From the NCBI GenBank assembly GCA_030490835.1, contig CM059973.1, positions 62,686,008 through 62,750,007 of the forward strand: 64,000 bases of DNA. Reading direction: 5' to 3'. The notes below the pieces were generated by a model. That model did no database searches. It was not told the DNA's origin and was given only the letters and a program-made list of their open reading frames with translations. The position numbers were made by a program, and so were the translations under genes. Every line of letters starts with the position of its first letter. Position 1 is the stretch's first letter. Of the stretch, positions 1 through 12,335 are shown piece by piece. This DNA comes from Annona cherimola (Eukaryota; Streptophyta; Magnoliopsida; Magnoliales; Annonaceae).

Positions 1-1449
1 TGCAAGTGGGTTGACTAATAGAGTTGTTAGCCATGAGTTTACAGCAAAACTTAAGAGGAGGTGAATTAAGTTCTTAAAAATTTCTTAGATAATCTAAAAC
101 TTAATCCTTTGTAAGTTCAATCTCCTTGAGTGAAAAGTAGAGGGGTAGAGAGAGCAATAAATAAGTAAAAATAGTCACCACGAGAGACACAATAAATTAT
201 AGTGGTTCAGACAACCTTTCGTACTCTACTTTTTTAAGCACACACTCCTTTGTGTCTTGAGTTCCACTATTTCAACAGAGATTACAACTAGAGCATCTGC
301 TCTCTTCTAGATTATAACTTGGAACTTTAAACTCTATCATTTGTGCTTCTTTATCTGCAAGTCTTAAACTTGGGTCAACTTAGCTTGAGACTTAACCTAA
401 GTCGTAAGTGAAGTCATCCTGAGGATGTGAGTTCACTCCTGGTACTTACCAAAATCTGCATAGTTATCTTCTAGAACAATGAGTCTCAGAACCGAGTTGA
501 CTTCATATCTGACTTCATCCAAGTTGCACAGTAAAGTTAACTTGATTTCCAACTTCAACTTCTAATCGCAGTTAAAGCAATCTTCAATTGCCTGATGGAA
601 TTGAAGTCATAGGAAGATTCGATTTTGATTGCCAACTTCACCTTAGTTACAAGCGGAGTCGAATTTGGATGCGATTTTGACCTATCAAGTATCTACATTA
701 TTCTTTTTATCTCTAAAATGTCATTTGAAGTCGATTTGTGTTATTGATTTGACCCAAGTCGATGCTGAAATTGACTTGTCATTGCAAATTTGACCATTTC
801 ACTTGAAATTCAAAATTCTAATTTCAAACATAAAATGAAACATATTACTTCCTTAAATATTCTCAAATTTGGTTGTTAGTCATCAAAACATGGGTTGGCC
901 TTGATTTGCAAATTATCCAATTGAGTTCACATAGGAAAGTAGTTAATCTGTGATTAAGGGATATATAAGTTAAAGGAAGATTGTTTTATTTTATATCATA
1001 TGCTTGTATTCACTATTGGATCACTTATGTCCGTCTATGTGACTATGTTTCATACTCAGACATAATTGTGATCGAAATACAAAAAAGAGATTATTTTATG
1101 AGAGATTAAGCATACTTGGACTGATATAATAAAATAAGTCTAGAACATAGCAAGATATCATTTTATACCAAGTTATAGATGCTATGTATCCCTTACATAT
1201 GTATTGGATCAAGTTCCCAAATTACGTGTTATACTCATTGGCCACACAGCTTATTTGCCTATATGGAGAGTTATAGAGTGGAGAGCGATGATATGGCCAA
1301 TTATGTGCAAGTAGGAGATGTTAGAGGTTAGGCCTATCTGAGCTCCTCTATTATAAAACATATCCTATTAGGAGATAAACTCCATCTTCAAAATGGTGTT
1401 ATCTAAAGAGGTAGCTATCCACTTAGGATAGAAGATGAAGGGGAATCTA
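1..1449. other. AT-rich intergenic DNA, possible old retroelement relic
   Basis: No credible coding region is seen. The stretch at about 120-300 (a run ending in gtggttcag followed by phrases on both sides of a polypyrimidine tract) resembles the flanking-primer style of plant Ty1/copia LTRs, but I cannot define ends, so this is only an impression. The rest is AT-rich DNA without recognisable structure. Confidence 0.3.
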
Positions 1450-3223
1450 TGATATCGAATATTTTATATATTTCTATAGTAATATCACACTCTTAATTAC
1501 GAAAAATGCTAATTAAATATAAATTTTGAGTGAAATTTTATAAAAATTATATTTTTCACAAAATCTTTAATTTTGATAGAAAACAAATCATCTTGCTTCA
1601 TTTTTTTGAAAATTTGAAATATTATAACAACTTATGTTTAAATTTGCACATTCTAAATAGAGTTACATAGGTTCTAAAATAATTTTAGATACTTACAAGA
1701 TCATTAATTTAATTTGAGTAAAATTATATGTTGTTTTAATACGGTAAATCATTCACATGCATTTTAAGATAACTAGAACGAAGTTAGTTAATATGCAATA
1801 TTTTGAAATATAACTTCGTTAGAAAAATATTATAACAAGAAATACACTTTAAGTATTTAGGGATATATGATGCGGCTACTAAAGCAATTAATTGTTTACT
1901 AATTAATAATGACTTAGGCGATTAAAACCACGATTTCATGCGCACCAATTCGTATATACCGCGCAGAGCACCAGTGTGGTGCTCCGTCTTCCCAAATCGA
2001 TCAACCCCAATCACCAGCGACCTTCTTCAGATTCGGCATTTATAGAATTCAGCAGCACCATTCTCTCGGCAGCAGTTTGGTTAATCTTCAGCATGCCAAA
2101 ATCCAGTCAGCCATTAAAATCAGCAACAACATCTTTCAAAAATTTCGACCGTCCAAAAATCCTTCAAATCAGCAGCCATGGTAGCAAGATTCAGCAGTAC
2201 CGATTATTGATTGAATGCAACAACCAAATACGGGAGAACCAGCAATCAAAATCCACCATGGCAGCCAATCCAAATCAGCCATCAGACCCACAATTTGGCA
2301 AACTAGCAGCTCCAATCGGGATCATCACTAACCCCAAAATCAATCTCACCAGCCGCCTCTTTGAATGTCAGCAATAGCAGCTGGCCATTCCAAAATGCAG
2401 TCGTTTCCTTCATCAAATCCATCAGCGGTGAAATCACCCACGAAAGCAGCACTTACTCAACGACTTCCAAGTGAATCCCACGTCTCCGAGATAAACTCTC
2501 CACCCATTTATTTTACCAACTCTCCACCCATTTATTTTACCCACCCCCACCCCCACCCCCACCCCCACCACCACACACACCCCCCCCCCGTACGAAAACC
2601 AAGAAATAAAGTACCGAATGGTTTTTCTCTTTATTTTGGATGTAAATCTTTATTTTATGACTTTGTAATTTTTTGTTTTTTTTTTATAGTTGTTGAGTTT
2701 TTGTTTATAGGCTTAATTAAAAATTCGGAATTTATTTCTTCATTTGTAATTTTTAGATTAAATTTCATATTTTTCTTTCCGACATTCTTAAATTAAATTC
2801 TATTTCTACAATTTTTAAATTACTTTCTTAATTTATATTAATTTATATGTTATTAATTAGATATGTTTTTCTTTCGTTCTCTCTCTATCATTATCTTTCT
2901 TTTCTCTCTTCTCTTCCTTATCTCGGTATCTCTTTTCCTCTCTCTACCCTCTCTTTTTCTCTCTTTATTATTCTCTTCTTCTTTTTTATTTCTCTAATTT
3001 CTCTTTCTTTCCTCTCTTCTATTGCTCTCCCTCTCTTCTTTCTTTTCTATTAATGTACATCAAACTCAAACAATTCAAATCGCATCATCTTTTTATGGAT
3101 TTGACTCAACTCATTTATTATTCTATGCTATCTTTTGAATAGTGTTAATTTTAATATGTTTCGGTTATGTTAACTGAATCGGTAATAATAATACTCTTAA
3201 CAACAAGCACTTAATTTGCATCA
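1450..3223 (+). mobile_element. Solo LTR, Athila-like family (older, shortened copy)
   Basis: This begins TGATATCGAATATTTTAT and ends CTTAATTTGCATCA, matching the start (TGATAAGTCTCAAAATTTTC) and end (CTTGGTACGCATCA) of the LTRs of the complete element at 42844-55199. Shared landmarks in the same order are the GGAGCACCA...GGTGCTCC box (about 1966-1985), a proline/serine-codon-rich GC block, a CT-rich run (about 2870-3050) and the block around ttgactcaactcatttatt. Flanking pentamers are ATCTA (1445-1449) and CTCTA (3224-3228), 4 of 5 matching. No internal region follows, so it is a solo LTR formed by LTR-LTR recombination. At 1774 bp it is shorter than its relatives (about 2.4 kb), indicating internal deletion and age. 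ORFs within it (1976-2377, 2365-2796) are LTR sequence, not genes. Confidence 0.75.
2494..2589. repeat. Tandem 24-mer pair plus CCCCCA microsatellite
   Basis: Within the solo LTR, a unit of the form ctctccacccatttatttta occurs twice in tandem (about 2494-2541) and runs into a C-rich microsatellite of CCCCCA/CCA units (2541-2589). It probably arose by slippage. Confidence 0.8.
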
Positions 3224-4277
3224 CTCTACCATAGGATGATTTCAAAGGATTCTCCGCTTCCTTTATTATAAAAGAGTAATTCAGGGCACGTGAAAACTAT
3301 AACACTTCCATTCCCAAACTATAGGCATTTAGGCTGTGAGATTGAGGTTGCTTTTTATTCCATGATTCCAATCTAGCTTGGCAAGAAAGCTTGAAGCTCA
3401 ACATCGATATCAATTCCACAACCTTACTTTACAATATGATTCTATAATTTATTTGATCATCAATTTACAACAATTGGAAACGAGGATTTCAAAACTACAA
3501 TAATAGAGAATGAGATTTTTCGACATGGATAAAATATGAGAATAAAACCTAGATGAATGGCCATAGAATGATAATTTATACTTGTAACAACCTATGAAAA
3601 AATACTAATAATGGATGGTATAACCACACCTGTGCATCCAGTGAACCATGGCATGGTAGCCATCAAATCAAATCAATTGGGACAGTGCATTCAACCTCTC
3701 TATTCCATACATGCATAAAATTAAGATGGTAGCATGGAAGGGATAATGTGGTGGCAAGCAAACGAGCAAGGAGAAGTGCTACCAGAAGAACAGTGAAAAG
3801 GGAAATAGAATCGAGGTAATGCTCAGGTATGTCTTTTGAGGAATAATATTGTTTCGATGTGCTTTTGTTTTTCAATAAAAATTTTCACTCTCTACAGCTA
3901 TCTCATTTTTAAAAAAAAATTCACATCTTCCTGTTTAAACTAGTCTACTTTTCTATCATTTCTATATAACTACACATATAATTAATATATGTATTTTAAC
4001 TTTATTATCTTTATTCCTCATTATTACTTCTATACTATTACATCATTTCTCTAGTTTTAAAAACTTTTTACACAAAAAAATTTTCATTCAAAAGTTTTAT
4101 CACTTCCTAAATACATCCCAAGTTTATACAATGAAAAGCTTGGATACAAGCCATTTACAATGTTCCTAGCACAAATAACTATTTTTTTATATATAATAAA
4201 ATTGTTGTTGTGAGTTTTAGAGTTTTAAATTAGGAAGATAAACTATAACGATGTAGAAGGCCCCGAAAAAGCAAGAC
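3224..4277. other. Intergenic DNA with a degenerate MITE
   Basis: Apart from the MITE relic at 3856-4119 nothing is recognisable. The 70-aa minus-strand reading frame at 3663-3875 has no family features and overlaps the MITE edge, so it is not called. Confidence 0.5.
3856..4119 (-). mobile_element. Tourist-like MITE, degenerate copy (minus orientation)
   Basis: This shows the same internal order as the better copy at 15777-16067, read on the other strand: a ttcactctctacag block, cttttctatcatttctatataact, ttttaactttattatcttta and ttcattcaaaagttttatcac. The ends are gatgtgcttttg and ctaaatacatccc, eroded versions of GGGTGTGTTTGG/CCAAACACACCC. Confidence 0.55.
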
Positions 4278-7200
4278 TTTTTTTTTATATATATAAAAGA
4301 GACTTCTGCATTTACTCCTAACTATCCAAAAATACATGATTTAAAATGCATCTTGGTGGTTGGCCTCAGTAAACCTTGATAGTTTCAATCATACGAGAAG
4401 TAAAATATCCAAAAAATGCGTTGGCCAGTTTCCTGAGTGTAGGACATGCAAAAACTGAACTGACTGAAAAGTGGTAGCCATGGCCTTGATATCTTGAACA
4501 ATCATCCCTACCGAGGAAAAACCAGACAGTTCTGATTCAAAAAACAAGTCAATACGAGGGAATGACCTTCTAGTGCAATGTTTTGAGCATTCATTTCTCC
4601 AGCCCATTTGATGCGATGGTGAATCGCCATTGCTTCCATCATAAGAGCATCTGTCAATCCTTTGAATTTCTAGCCCTTAGCCGCCAGGAAGAGACTGTTT
4701 GTATCTCTCATCACTGCCCCAATTCAAATACAGTTAGCATTCAGGTTTCCGTTTCCATCCACATTTATCTTGAGAATACCAGGTTTTGGAGGGTTCTAGT
4801 ATGGGACTAGATTCAATTGCTGGATGCTCGGTCCTCACAATCTATTTGCTTCCTCAAAATGGTCTTTGCAGTTCGTACACCAATCTAGGATGTTTGACAA
4901 ATCAAGAGATGATCAGTTCTCCCTCCTTTGATTTCTCAGGTACCAAATTCTCCAGCAGAACAGTGTGAAAACATACAAATTGTCCCTCATATGTTTACCG
5001 ATAAGAATTTGGATTATGCATTTCAGAGCCCTTCTCGTCACCCAGATGTCGGGAATTAGAATTCTTCTCTAAACACATACCTTCTCGCAGTACACAAATA
5101 GGTGCATTGAGTCTTCAATCTTCTCCATTCACAGATCACACATTGGCTTTATATTTACTCCCCTACGGATGAGATTGTGTTTGGTATGGAGGACGTCTTT
5201 GTAAAGTCTCCAAAGAAAAATCTTGACTTTGATTGCCAATCCCAGTTTCCAGATCCCTTTGAAAACCAATGACTACTTCGTAGAAAGCTTATGCCCAAAT
5301 GTATTAGTACCTATACCAAAAAGTAATTAGATTTTAGAAACTTGTAGAATGACCTTACACTGACCATCCCATTTGGTTCGGCATTCCAGTACCAAATGTC
5401 AGGTGAATCCCAAGTGCGAATTGGAATAAGATTGATATTCCACCACTACTATCCTGATTTATGAAACTACAAACCATTATATCTTCTGATACATCCCTAG
5501 GAAGGGGTCTAGCTTTTGTGATTTGATTTTCCGTCCATCTATCTTTGAAGAATCTAACCTTCTCCTCATTTCCAATCCTCTACCTTCCACCCGATTTCAA
5601 CACATCTCTAGCTTTAAGGAGTCCCTTCCACACATATGAGTCCCCCATCTCTCTTTACAATCCCAAATACTTCCCTATTTGAAATATTTTGCCTGCATGA
5701 CTTTGAAGCTTAGTGAACCAGGTTTCGAGATTAGGTGCCATAGCTGTTTCGTGAGCATAACTAGGTTGTACAAAACTAGATCTCTAAATCCCATGCCACC
5801 ATCAGCCTTAGGCCTGCACATCTCCCCCCGAGCCATCCAGCTTATCTTCCTCTTTCCACCCACTTCTCTCCACCAAAACCTACTAATCATGCTGCAAATT
5901 TCACTACATAGCCCACATGGGAGGCAGAGCATACTCATTGTGTAGCATGGAATCGCTTGTACCACTGCGTTTATCAAGGTTTCCTTCCCACCCATTGAAA
6001 GGAACTTCTCTTTCCAGCCCTGGATCTATTTCCAAATTCTCTCCTTTAAATGCCTAAGAATAGCCTTTTTTGAGCACCCAAGCCAATCAGGTAATCCCAG
6101 ATAGGATGTGATTTCAGCACCATTGGATCTGATCAGCTTTTGGATAGTCATTTCATTGTCCATGTTTGACTTGAAAAATAGGGAGGTCTTATCCATATTG
6201 ACTTCTTGACCCTAGCATTCTCTATAAATCATGAGAGCATCTAACATATTTGTGATCTCTTGGTGATTAGCCTTAAAAAATAGCAAAGCATCATCTGTGA
6301 ACATCAAGTGTGACATAATCAGTCCACATGAGGCCACCCGCAAACTAGTGATTTTCCTAATCATCTCCAAATGATTCACCAAAAGAGAGTATCCCTCAGC
6401 GCAAATTATGAACAAATAAGGTGAGAGATGTTCCCTCTGTCTCAAACCCCTTTTGGGGTGGATAGTTTAAGATAAGTGTTCATTAATCTTAACTTTGTAG
6501 CTGATTGATTTTGCACAGCATGAAATCCAACTAATCCACGTCTCACCAAAATTCAACCTCCGAAGCATCTCTTCTTAAAACCTTCATTCCGCTCTATCGT
6601 ATGCTTTAGACATGTCTAACTTAACAACAACATCCCCTGTTTTCCACCTCCTCTTTTTGAGTTAATGTATTGCTTCGCGGGACACAATCATGTTATTTGT
6701 GATAAGTCTACCTGGCATGAAAGCTCTCTGCTGGATTGATATAATCTGATTTAAACACCCCTTAAGCCTATTTGCTAACACTTCTGCAAGAATCTTATAG
6801 CCCAAATTGCATAGAATAATAGGTCTGAAATCTCTTAGCTTGCAGACACCCTTCTTTTAGGGATGAGAACCACATTGGTTTTGTTTAACTGCTTCATCTT
6901 GTTAAGCAAGTAGTTAGGATTCGAAGATTCCGTGAATTGTTTGCATATCTATATAACATCATTACCCACAACCTCCCAGTGTTTGTGGTGAAAGCCACTG
7001 ACATGCTATTGGGACCTCGAGCTTTTGTAGGGCTCATCTCCTTCACCACCTTTACCACTCCTCCCTCTCAATCGGTCTAATGAGCAAAAGTGTATCTTCC
7101 TCTGAAATCTGTTTGATGCAGAGGTCAGAAATTCTCTTAGTGTTTCTTGGGTTAATGCTTTTGAATAATTGAGAGAAATAATCAGCGGGTATCTACTCCA

Positions 7201-8072
7201 TATTGCCTTGGTCATTAACCCCTCGACCATTTTCATCTTGCAAGCAATCAGTAGTATTTATCCTTCTCCTATTTGATGCCATCATTTGGAAAAAATATGT
7301 ATTTCTGTCTCCCAACCACAGCTAGAGAACTTTTAAGCATTGTTTCCATAAAATTTCTTCATCCTCAAGTAGTCTATTTAATTTCCTCTCCTCCCCTCTA
7401 ATCTCCTCACCCCTCATGTCAGTTACAGGTTATTCTTTCAATCTGTGAAGCTCTATCTGACTCCTCTTGATAGCCCGCTGGATACTCCCTTTTTTGAATT
7501 TGTTCCACTAATCAATCTCAATACTAAGTCTTTGGATTTTTTACATTTAAGTTCCTCATCGCAGACAAACTTCTTGGCTCATACCTGTGCCAACTATTGG
7601 AGATAATTTCTCTTACCTCCTCGTTGCTAGCCCAATTCAACTCATACTTGAACTCTCTCGGGGGTCTTTTAACATCTCTTCTAGAGTCCAGCTATAACCA
7701 AATTAGGGAGTGGTGAAATGCAGCCACAGAGAGGTGTCATAATCTTGCACTGAGAAATAGATTCATCCAACCAACGGACGCTAATCCCTTGTCCAGTTTG
7801 GCCTCCACCCTTTCAGCACCCCTGCGTCAGTTGCTCCACGTCATCATAGGTCCCATAAAGCCCACATCAATCAGCCTACACCTATCCACCACCTCCCTAA
7901 AGTTGTCCATCTGCATTTCAAGTCTATGCCATTGGCTTCTAAATTCAGAAAATCTCAAAATTTCATTAAAATCTCCCATTATCAACCATGGAAGGTTGCT
8001 CATGACAAAAAGCTGGTCTATCAACTCCCAGGACTCCCATCTTCTCACAACTACTGGGTTACCATAAAGATG
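4278..8072 (-). mobile_element. Degenerate L1-type LINE, 3' part (EN to RNase H)
   Basis: Read on the minus strand this gives the plant LINE ORF2 order. The endonuclease core is at about 7827-8072 (LIMGDFNEI, GPMMTWSN). The reverse transcriptase includes a catalytic box FTDDALLF at about 6290, where intact relatives have FADD. The post-RT segment at 5675-5995 reads GGKETLINAVVQAIPCYTMS and FWWREVGGKRK. A zinc-finger-like RVT tail lies at about 5130-5450. An RNase H segment at about 4400-4800 reads INVDGN, LFLAAKG and ALMMEAMAIHH. A nine-T run at 4278-4286 is the poly(A) tail on the opposite strand. Stops and frameshifts are scattered throughout, so it is long dead. Its 5' continuation appears to be the piece at 11964-12335, separated by a nested insert. 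Confidence 0.85.
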
Positions 8073-8149
8073 CCCAACCCATAGGAAGCGTTTCCTACGT
8101 TTTTTCGTGGGAACTCTAATCTCCACCATCTATTTTTGTTGGACGGTTT

Positions 8150-8720
8150 AGATTCTTTGGGGTATTTTTGGAATTGAAAAATCGTGAAGGCGCATCGGTC
8201 GACAACTCATTTCACCCGCCCTTCCTTTCTTCCTCTCCCAGCTTCATGCCCTAGTCGTCGGTTGCCGGCAACCACGCCTCTCTTTGCGAGCACTCTCCTC
8301 TTCCTCCGATGCCATTTTCTCTTCCCCCTCTAGCGAATACACGGCTTCGATTGATGAGCGGCAATGGCAACAGCAAGGAAGAAGAAGATGGCAAGAGGCT
8401 AGTTGGTTTTTCTTCTCTCCGAAAATGGAAGAAGCAAGCGGCTGGTAGAGAGAGACCGGCGGCAATAAAGCTTGTGGGTTTGAGCGGAGATTGGTGGCAC
8501 CGACCGGCAACGAAGAAGAACATCTGTGATAGCAATTTTTTTTCAGATTCATGCGATTGGAGAATAGATCTGGTTCGGCGAGTTGGGAATCGAAGTTAGG
8601 ATGTCGGCAGTGAGTCAACGGCCGATTCTGATCAGAGATCCAACAGTCAGCGGCAAGTGGGTAGGAGCAGCTGTGGCAGCAGCAGCGGCTAGGGTTCAGG
8701 TTTGTTGTGGAGGGTGACTC
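8150..8720. other. GC-rich block of unknown origin inside the nested insert
   Basis: This island is much richer in G+C than its surroundings and is open on both strands (8309-8599 plus, 96 aa; 8244-8618 minus, 124 aa). Neither translation shows a domain, a repeat or a signal peptide. The composition and sharp edges suggest captured exon or UTR sequence, as in Pack-MULEs, but no parent gene is recognisable. A gctagggttcagg phrase at about 8690 looks like plant 5' UTR sequence. Confidence 0.35.
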
Positions 8721-8879
8721 ACCGTGAGTATCTGTCGCGACGGATAAAAATTCGGATTAAATTTCGGCAGATTTTGTTTAGTTTAGATCTAATACTCCCG
8801 ATGTTCAATTTGGGTGATTCAAGAGCCATTTTCTATCTTCTGAGATGCTCTGGATCATGTAGACGGTTTAGATTGGAAA

Positions 8880-10790
8880 AATTCAACTAATTAAATTATG
8901 AATAGAAATAATTATGTGGATGGTTAAAATAGTGCAGATATTTTTATTTAAATGTAAATAAATATAATATTATTATTATTATTTATTAAATCTATCCCAA
9001 AAAGGCATATATATTTATTTAGATTATTTAAATATAAATTATCATTTTGGGACATAAAATTAAACCTTTATTATACTTAATTATTGAATTTAAGACATAT
9101 AATTAAATAATCATTTAAATTAAGTATTTTCTACCAATCTAAGTTCCAGGACAGTTTAAATTACAATTTGAGACATATAATTGAACCATTCCTAAAAGGT
9201 CATATATATTTATTTTGTCTAAACCATTATTTTGTTAATTAAACATTTAAAAATACTTAATTATTAAAGCAGTACCAAAAAGTCATATATATTTATATTA
9301 TTAAATGTTAATTATAGTTATATATTTAAATAAATATAATTTATACACTTTTATTTTTAAAAGTCACTATAATAATTATAGTTTTACATATTTATTTAAA
9401 TTTTATTTTATTCAATTTAAATTAATTACACATTTAATTGAAATAATAATTTATTATTAATTTGTAAAATAAAATTCAGTGGTTGATATGTTTTAAATCA
9501 ACATAATAAATTTATTACATTTATATTTAATTTATTTAATTTTTATTTTAATTCTAAATAACATTTATTTTTATTATTATACTTAATTATTAATTTTGGT
9601 ACATATAAGTAAATAATCAATTAAATTAAATATTTTGTGCCAATCTAAATTTTGGGATAGTTTAAATTATGATTTTGGGATATAAAATTAATAAACATCC
9701 AAAAATACTTGATGATTAAATTAGTCCAAAAAAGTCATGTATTCATTTAGTTTATTTAAATCTAAACTATAGTTTAAATCTCTTGGATGGTTAGGATTAA
9801 AAATGAAATTTTTAATGAATCAAAAATTTTAAGCATGAGGGTAGATGGCATCAAAAATTATTTCTTTTCAAATTAAAATATTCAAAAAATTATTTTTTAT
9901 TCTATGGGAGAAATGTGTGAACTGTATGGATCTTTGCAAATTTAAAGCACTAAATTAATCAAAATAATTATTTTTATCAACTTCGCATAAGGTATTTATA
10001 TTCGTATATTTATTTCAATTAAAATGAAAATAATAATGTATAATTAATTTTTAAGATAAAATTCAATCATTGATATTTTTTATTTTTTGTATAAACTACG
10101 TGAATGTCAAAGATACAAAATACATAAGTTTAAATAAATCCCAAAAACCATATATATATTTAGTTTATTTAAATCTAAATTATAGTTTTATATAAAAAAA
10201 ATTTCATTGGACTTTAAATTTAATTAGACGTTATTTAGAGGTGTTCTATAACATGAAGATTTTCTATAAATTTTTAATTCAATGTAAATATTTATTAAAC
10301 TGATAATTTTACATTGATTTCACTTGAAGTAAACGAATTTTTATTTTTATTTTAAATTTATTAATTCTAGAAATAATAAATCACAATTAGTATATTAATA
10401 TGTTAAATTTGTAATATAAACTGTAATAATATTATTATATAATTTTAATAAATTTTATTATAGAATTTCTATTAAATATAGTTATTTACTAAATTGATTA
10501 TTTAACAAATCCTAAAAAGTAACATATATTTATATATTAAATATAAATTACAGTTATATATAATTTATTACAATTTTAGTTTTATAGCGTCATATATATA
10601 ATAATTATTACAGTTTTATATATTTACGTAAATTTCTATTTCATTTAATTTAAATTAGTTAATATTTTTAATTATAAATTTATATATTTATTTAGTTTTA
10701 AAATTATTTAAAGGTTTGCTTAGTTCTGAAATAAATTATTAAGTATATATCTTTTGCAAAATACACAAATTAGGTAAAATATTTATAAAA
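8880..10790. other. Extremely AT-rich DNA
   Basis: Low-complexity A/T sequence. Short phrases such as ccaaaaagtcatatatatttat recur irregularly (about 8995, 9195, 9275, 9730, 10140), suggesting an eroded repeat, but there is no gene or clear unit. Confidence 0.5.
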
Positions 10791-10799
10791 TATCAACAA

Positions 10800-11545
10800 T
10801 TAGATGCTGTTAAATGTTATTAGATGTGGTTAAACGCTGTTAGATTAAGGTGATTTCATTGAATCATATTATCTGGATTTTAAATTTCGTTATTAAGGTA
10901 TAAATAACCTTATAAGGGGCCTAGGATTATATTACAGGTGTTAAATTAGGATTAACTTATTAATTTAAAAAATTAGATGTGGTTAGATGCAGTTAGATGC
11001 TGTTAGATGCGGTTAGATTCTGTTAGACGCTGTTAAATTAAGGTGGATTTTATTAAATCGTATTATTTGGGTTTTAAATTCTGTAATTAAAGTATAAATG
11101 ACCTTATAAGGGGCCTAGATCATATTACATGTGTTAAATTAGGATTAACTTATTAATTTTAAAAATTAAATGCGGTTAGATGCGGTTAGATGCTGTTAGA
11201 TTAAGTTGGATTTCATTAAATAGTATTATCTGATCTTCAAATTCCGTAATTAAGGTATAAATGACCTTATAAGGGACCTAAGATCATATTATAGGTGTTA
11301 AATTATGATTAGCTTATTAATTTAAAAAATTAGATGCGGTTAGATGCGGTTAGACGCTGTTAGATTAAGGTGATTTCATTAAATCGTATTATCTAGGTTT
11401 CAAATTCCATTATTAAGGTATAAATGACCTTATAAGGGCCTAGGATCAAATTACAGATGTTAAATTAGAATTAACTTATTAATTTCAAAAATTAGATGCG
11501 ATTAGATGCGGTTAGATGTTGTTAGATGTTGTTAGATGCGGTTAT
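10800..11545 (+). repeat. Minisatellite with 10-bp subrepeats, about 4 long units
   Basis: A long unit beginning ttaaggtgatttcatt recurs at 10845, 11038, 11201 and 11365, giving spacings of 193, 163 and 164 bp. Each unit carries a conserved block (ggtataaatgaccttataag, ttaaattaggattaactta). It ends in a variable number of decamers of the TTAGATGCGG/TTAGATGCTG type, and that variable count explains the uneven period. No coding potential. Confidence 0.85.
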
Positions 11546-11963
11546 ATTTGAAAAGCAAAAAAATATTAATAAATTTTCAAAAAATCAAAAAAAATAAATG
11601 AAATTGTTATTTTTGAGAGTACCTTAATTACATTAACTTTAAATAATATAATATAACTCCTAATATAAAATATATTTTTCAACTTTATCAATTATAATGA
11701 AATCTTATTAAAAAATAATTTTTTGTAGACAAATATTTTTAAAAATTGTCAAATAATGCAAAATTATGTCTACATACATTTTTGTAGTTGATCCAGCAAA
11801 TGAATGAAATAAATTGAGATTTTGTATATATATAATACAAATTTTATCAAAAAACCAAACATACTCACGTTTTTAAACAAATATACTCATGCTGTAAAAT
11901 TACCACAATACCCTTACTTCCTTTTTTTTCTCATGGGGAAGGCTTCCCATGGGTTGGGGCTCT

Positions 11964-12335
11964 ATCATTAAACCCTATCAGTCTCCACTTATTTACTCCA
12001 CCAATACATTGAATAACCACATCAATGTGATTGGGTGAGTATCCTTTCACCTCCACCTGCCATTTGTCTTTCTATAGTAGTCAAAGGCCACCATTCCTTC
12101 CATTAGTATTCACTGCCAGACATCCATTGAGTCGCAGCTTTCTTTTAATGACGTGCATCTCACTTCCTGATTTCTTTGTTTCACTGAGAAAAATCAAGTT
12201 GGGATCTTTTTTGTCTTGACAAGGCTACAAATTGTCCATGAGTTCCCAATTCCAGGCTAATACAGACATTTATTTTAGGTGGGGCTAAGGTTTACCCTCA
12301 ACCTCCACCCTCGTGTCTCCACAATTTGTTTGGGC
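11964..12335 (-). pseudogene. LINE fragment: end of ORF1 and start of ORF2
   Basis: On the minus strand the ORF2 start ATG lies at 12269-12267, immediately preceded by an in-frame TAA (12272-12270) that ends ORF1. ORF1's last residues (PHLK) match the ending PHLE of the LINE at 16426-22166. ORF2 begins MSVLAWNWELMDNL and continues with PNLIFLSETKKSG and NGRNGG, the endonuclease N-terminus, with stops. It ends at about WRLIGF, where the plus-strand sequence meets the presumed inverted end at about 11963. It is probably the 5' piece of the LINE at 4278-8072. Confidence 0.75.

Larger units (their letters stand above)
8073..11963. mobile_element. Possible TIR element nested in the LINE (about 3.9 kb)
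   Basis: The left end reads CCCAACCCATAGGAAGCG from about 8073. The right end, read inward on the minus strand from about 11963, is CCCAACCCATGGGAAGCC. About 22 of the first 25 bases agree, and each end also contains a short palindrome (TAGGAA..TTCCTA and CATGGG..CCCATG). LINE endonuclease coding lies on both sides in the same orientation: WRLIGF outside the right end and LYGNP outside the left. That is what an insertion into the LINE would leave. I could not find a clean target duplication, and the interior has no transposase. It could be a non-autonomous Mutator-like element, or two separate LINE fragments that share this sequence by chance. Confidence 0.35.

Noticed and set aside
2365..2796. 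143-aa plus-strand frame
   Set aside because: It lies within the solo LTR and runs through the CCCCCA microsatellite and CT/T-rich DNA; no domain and not conserved in the related LTRs.
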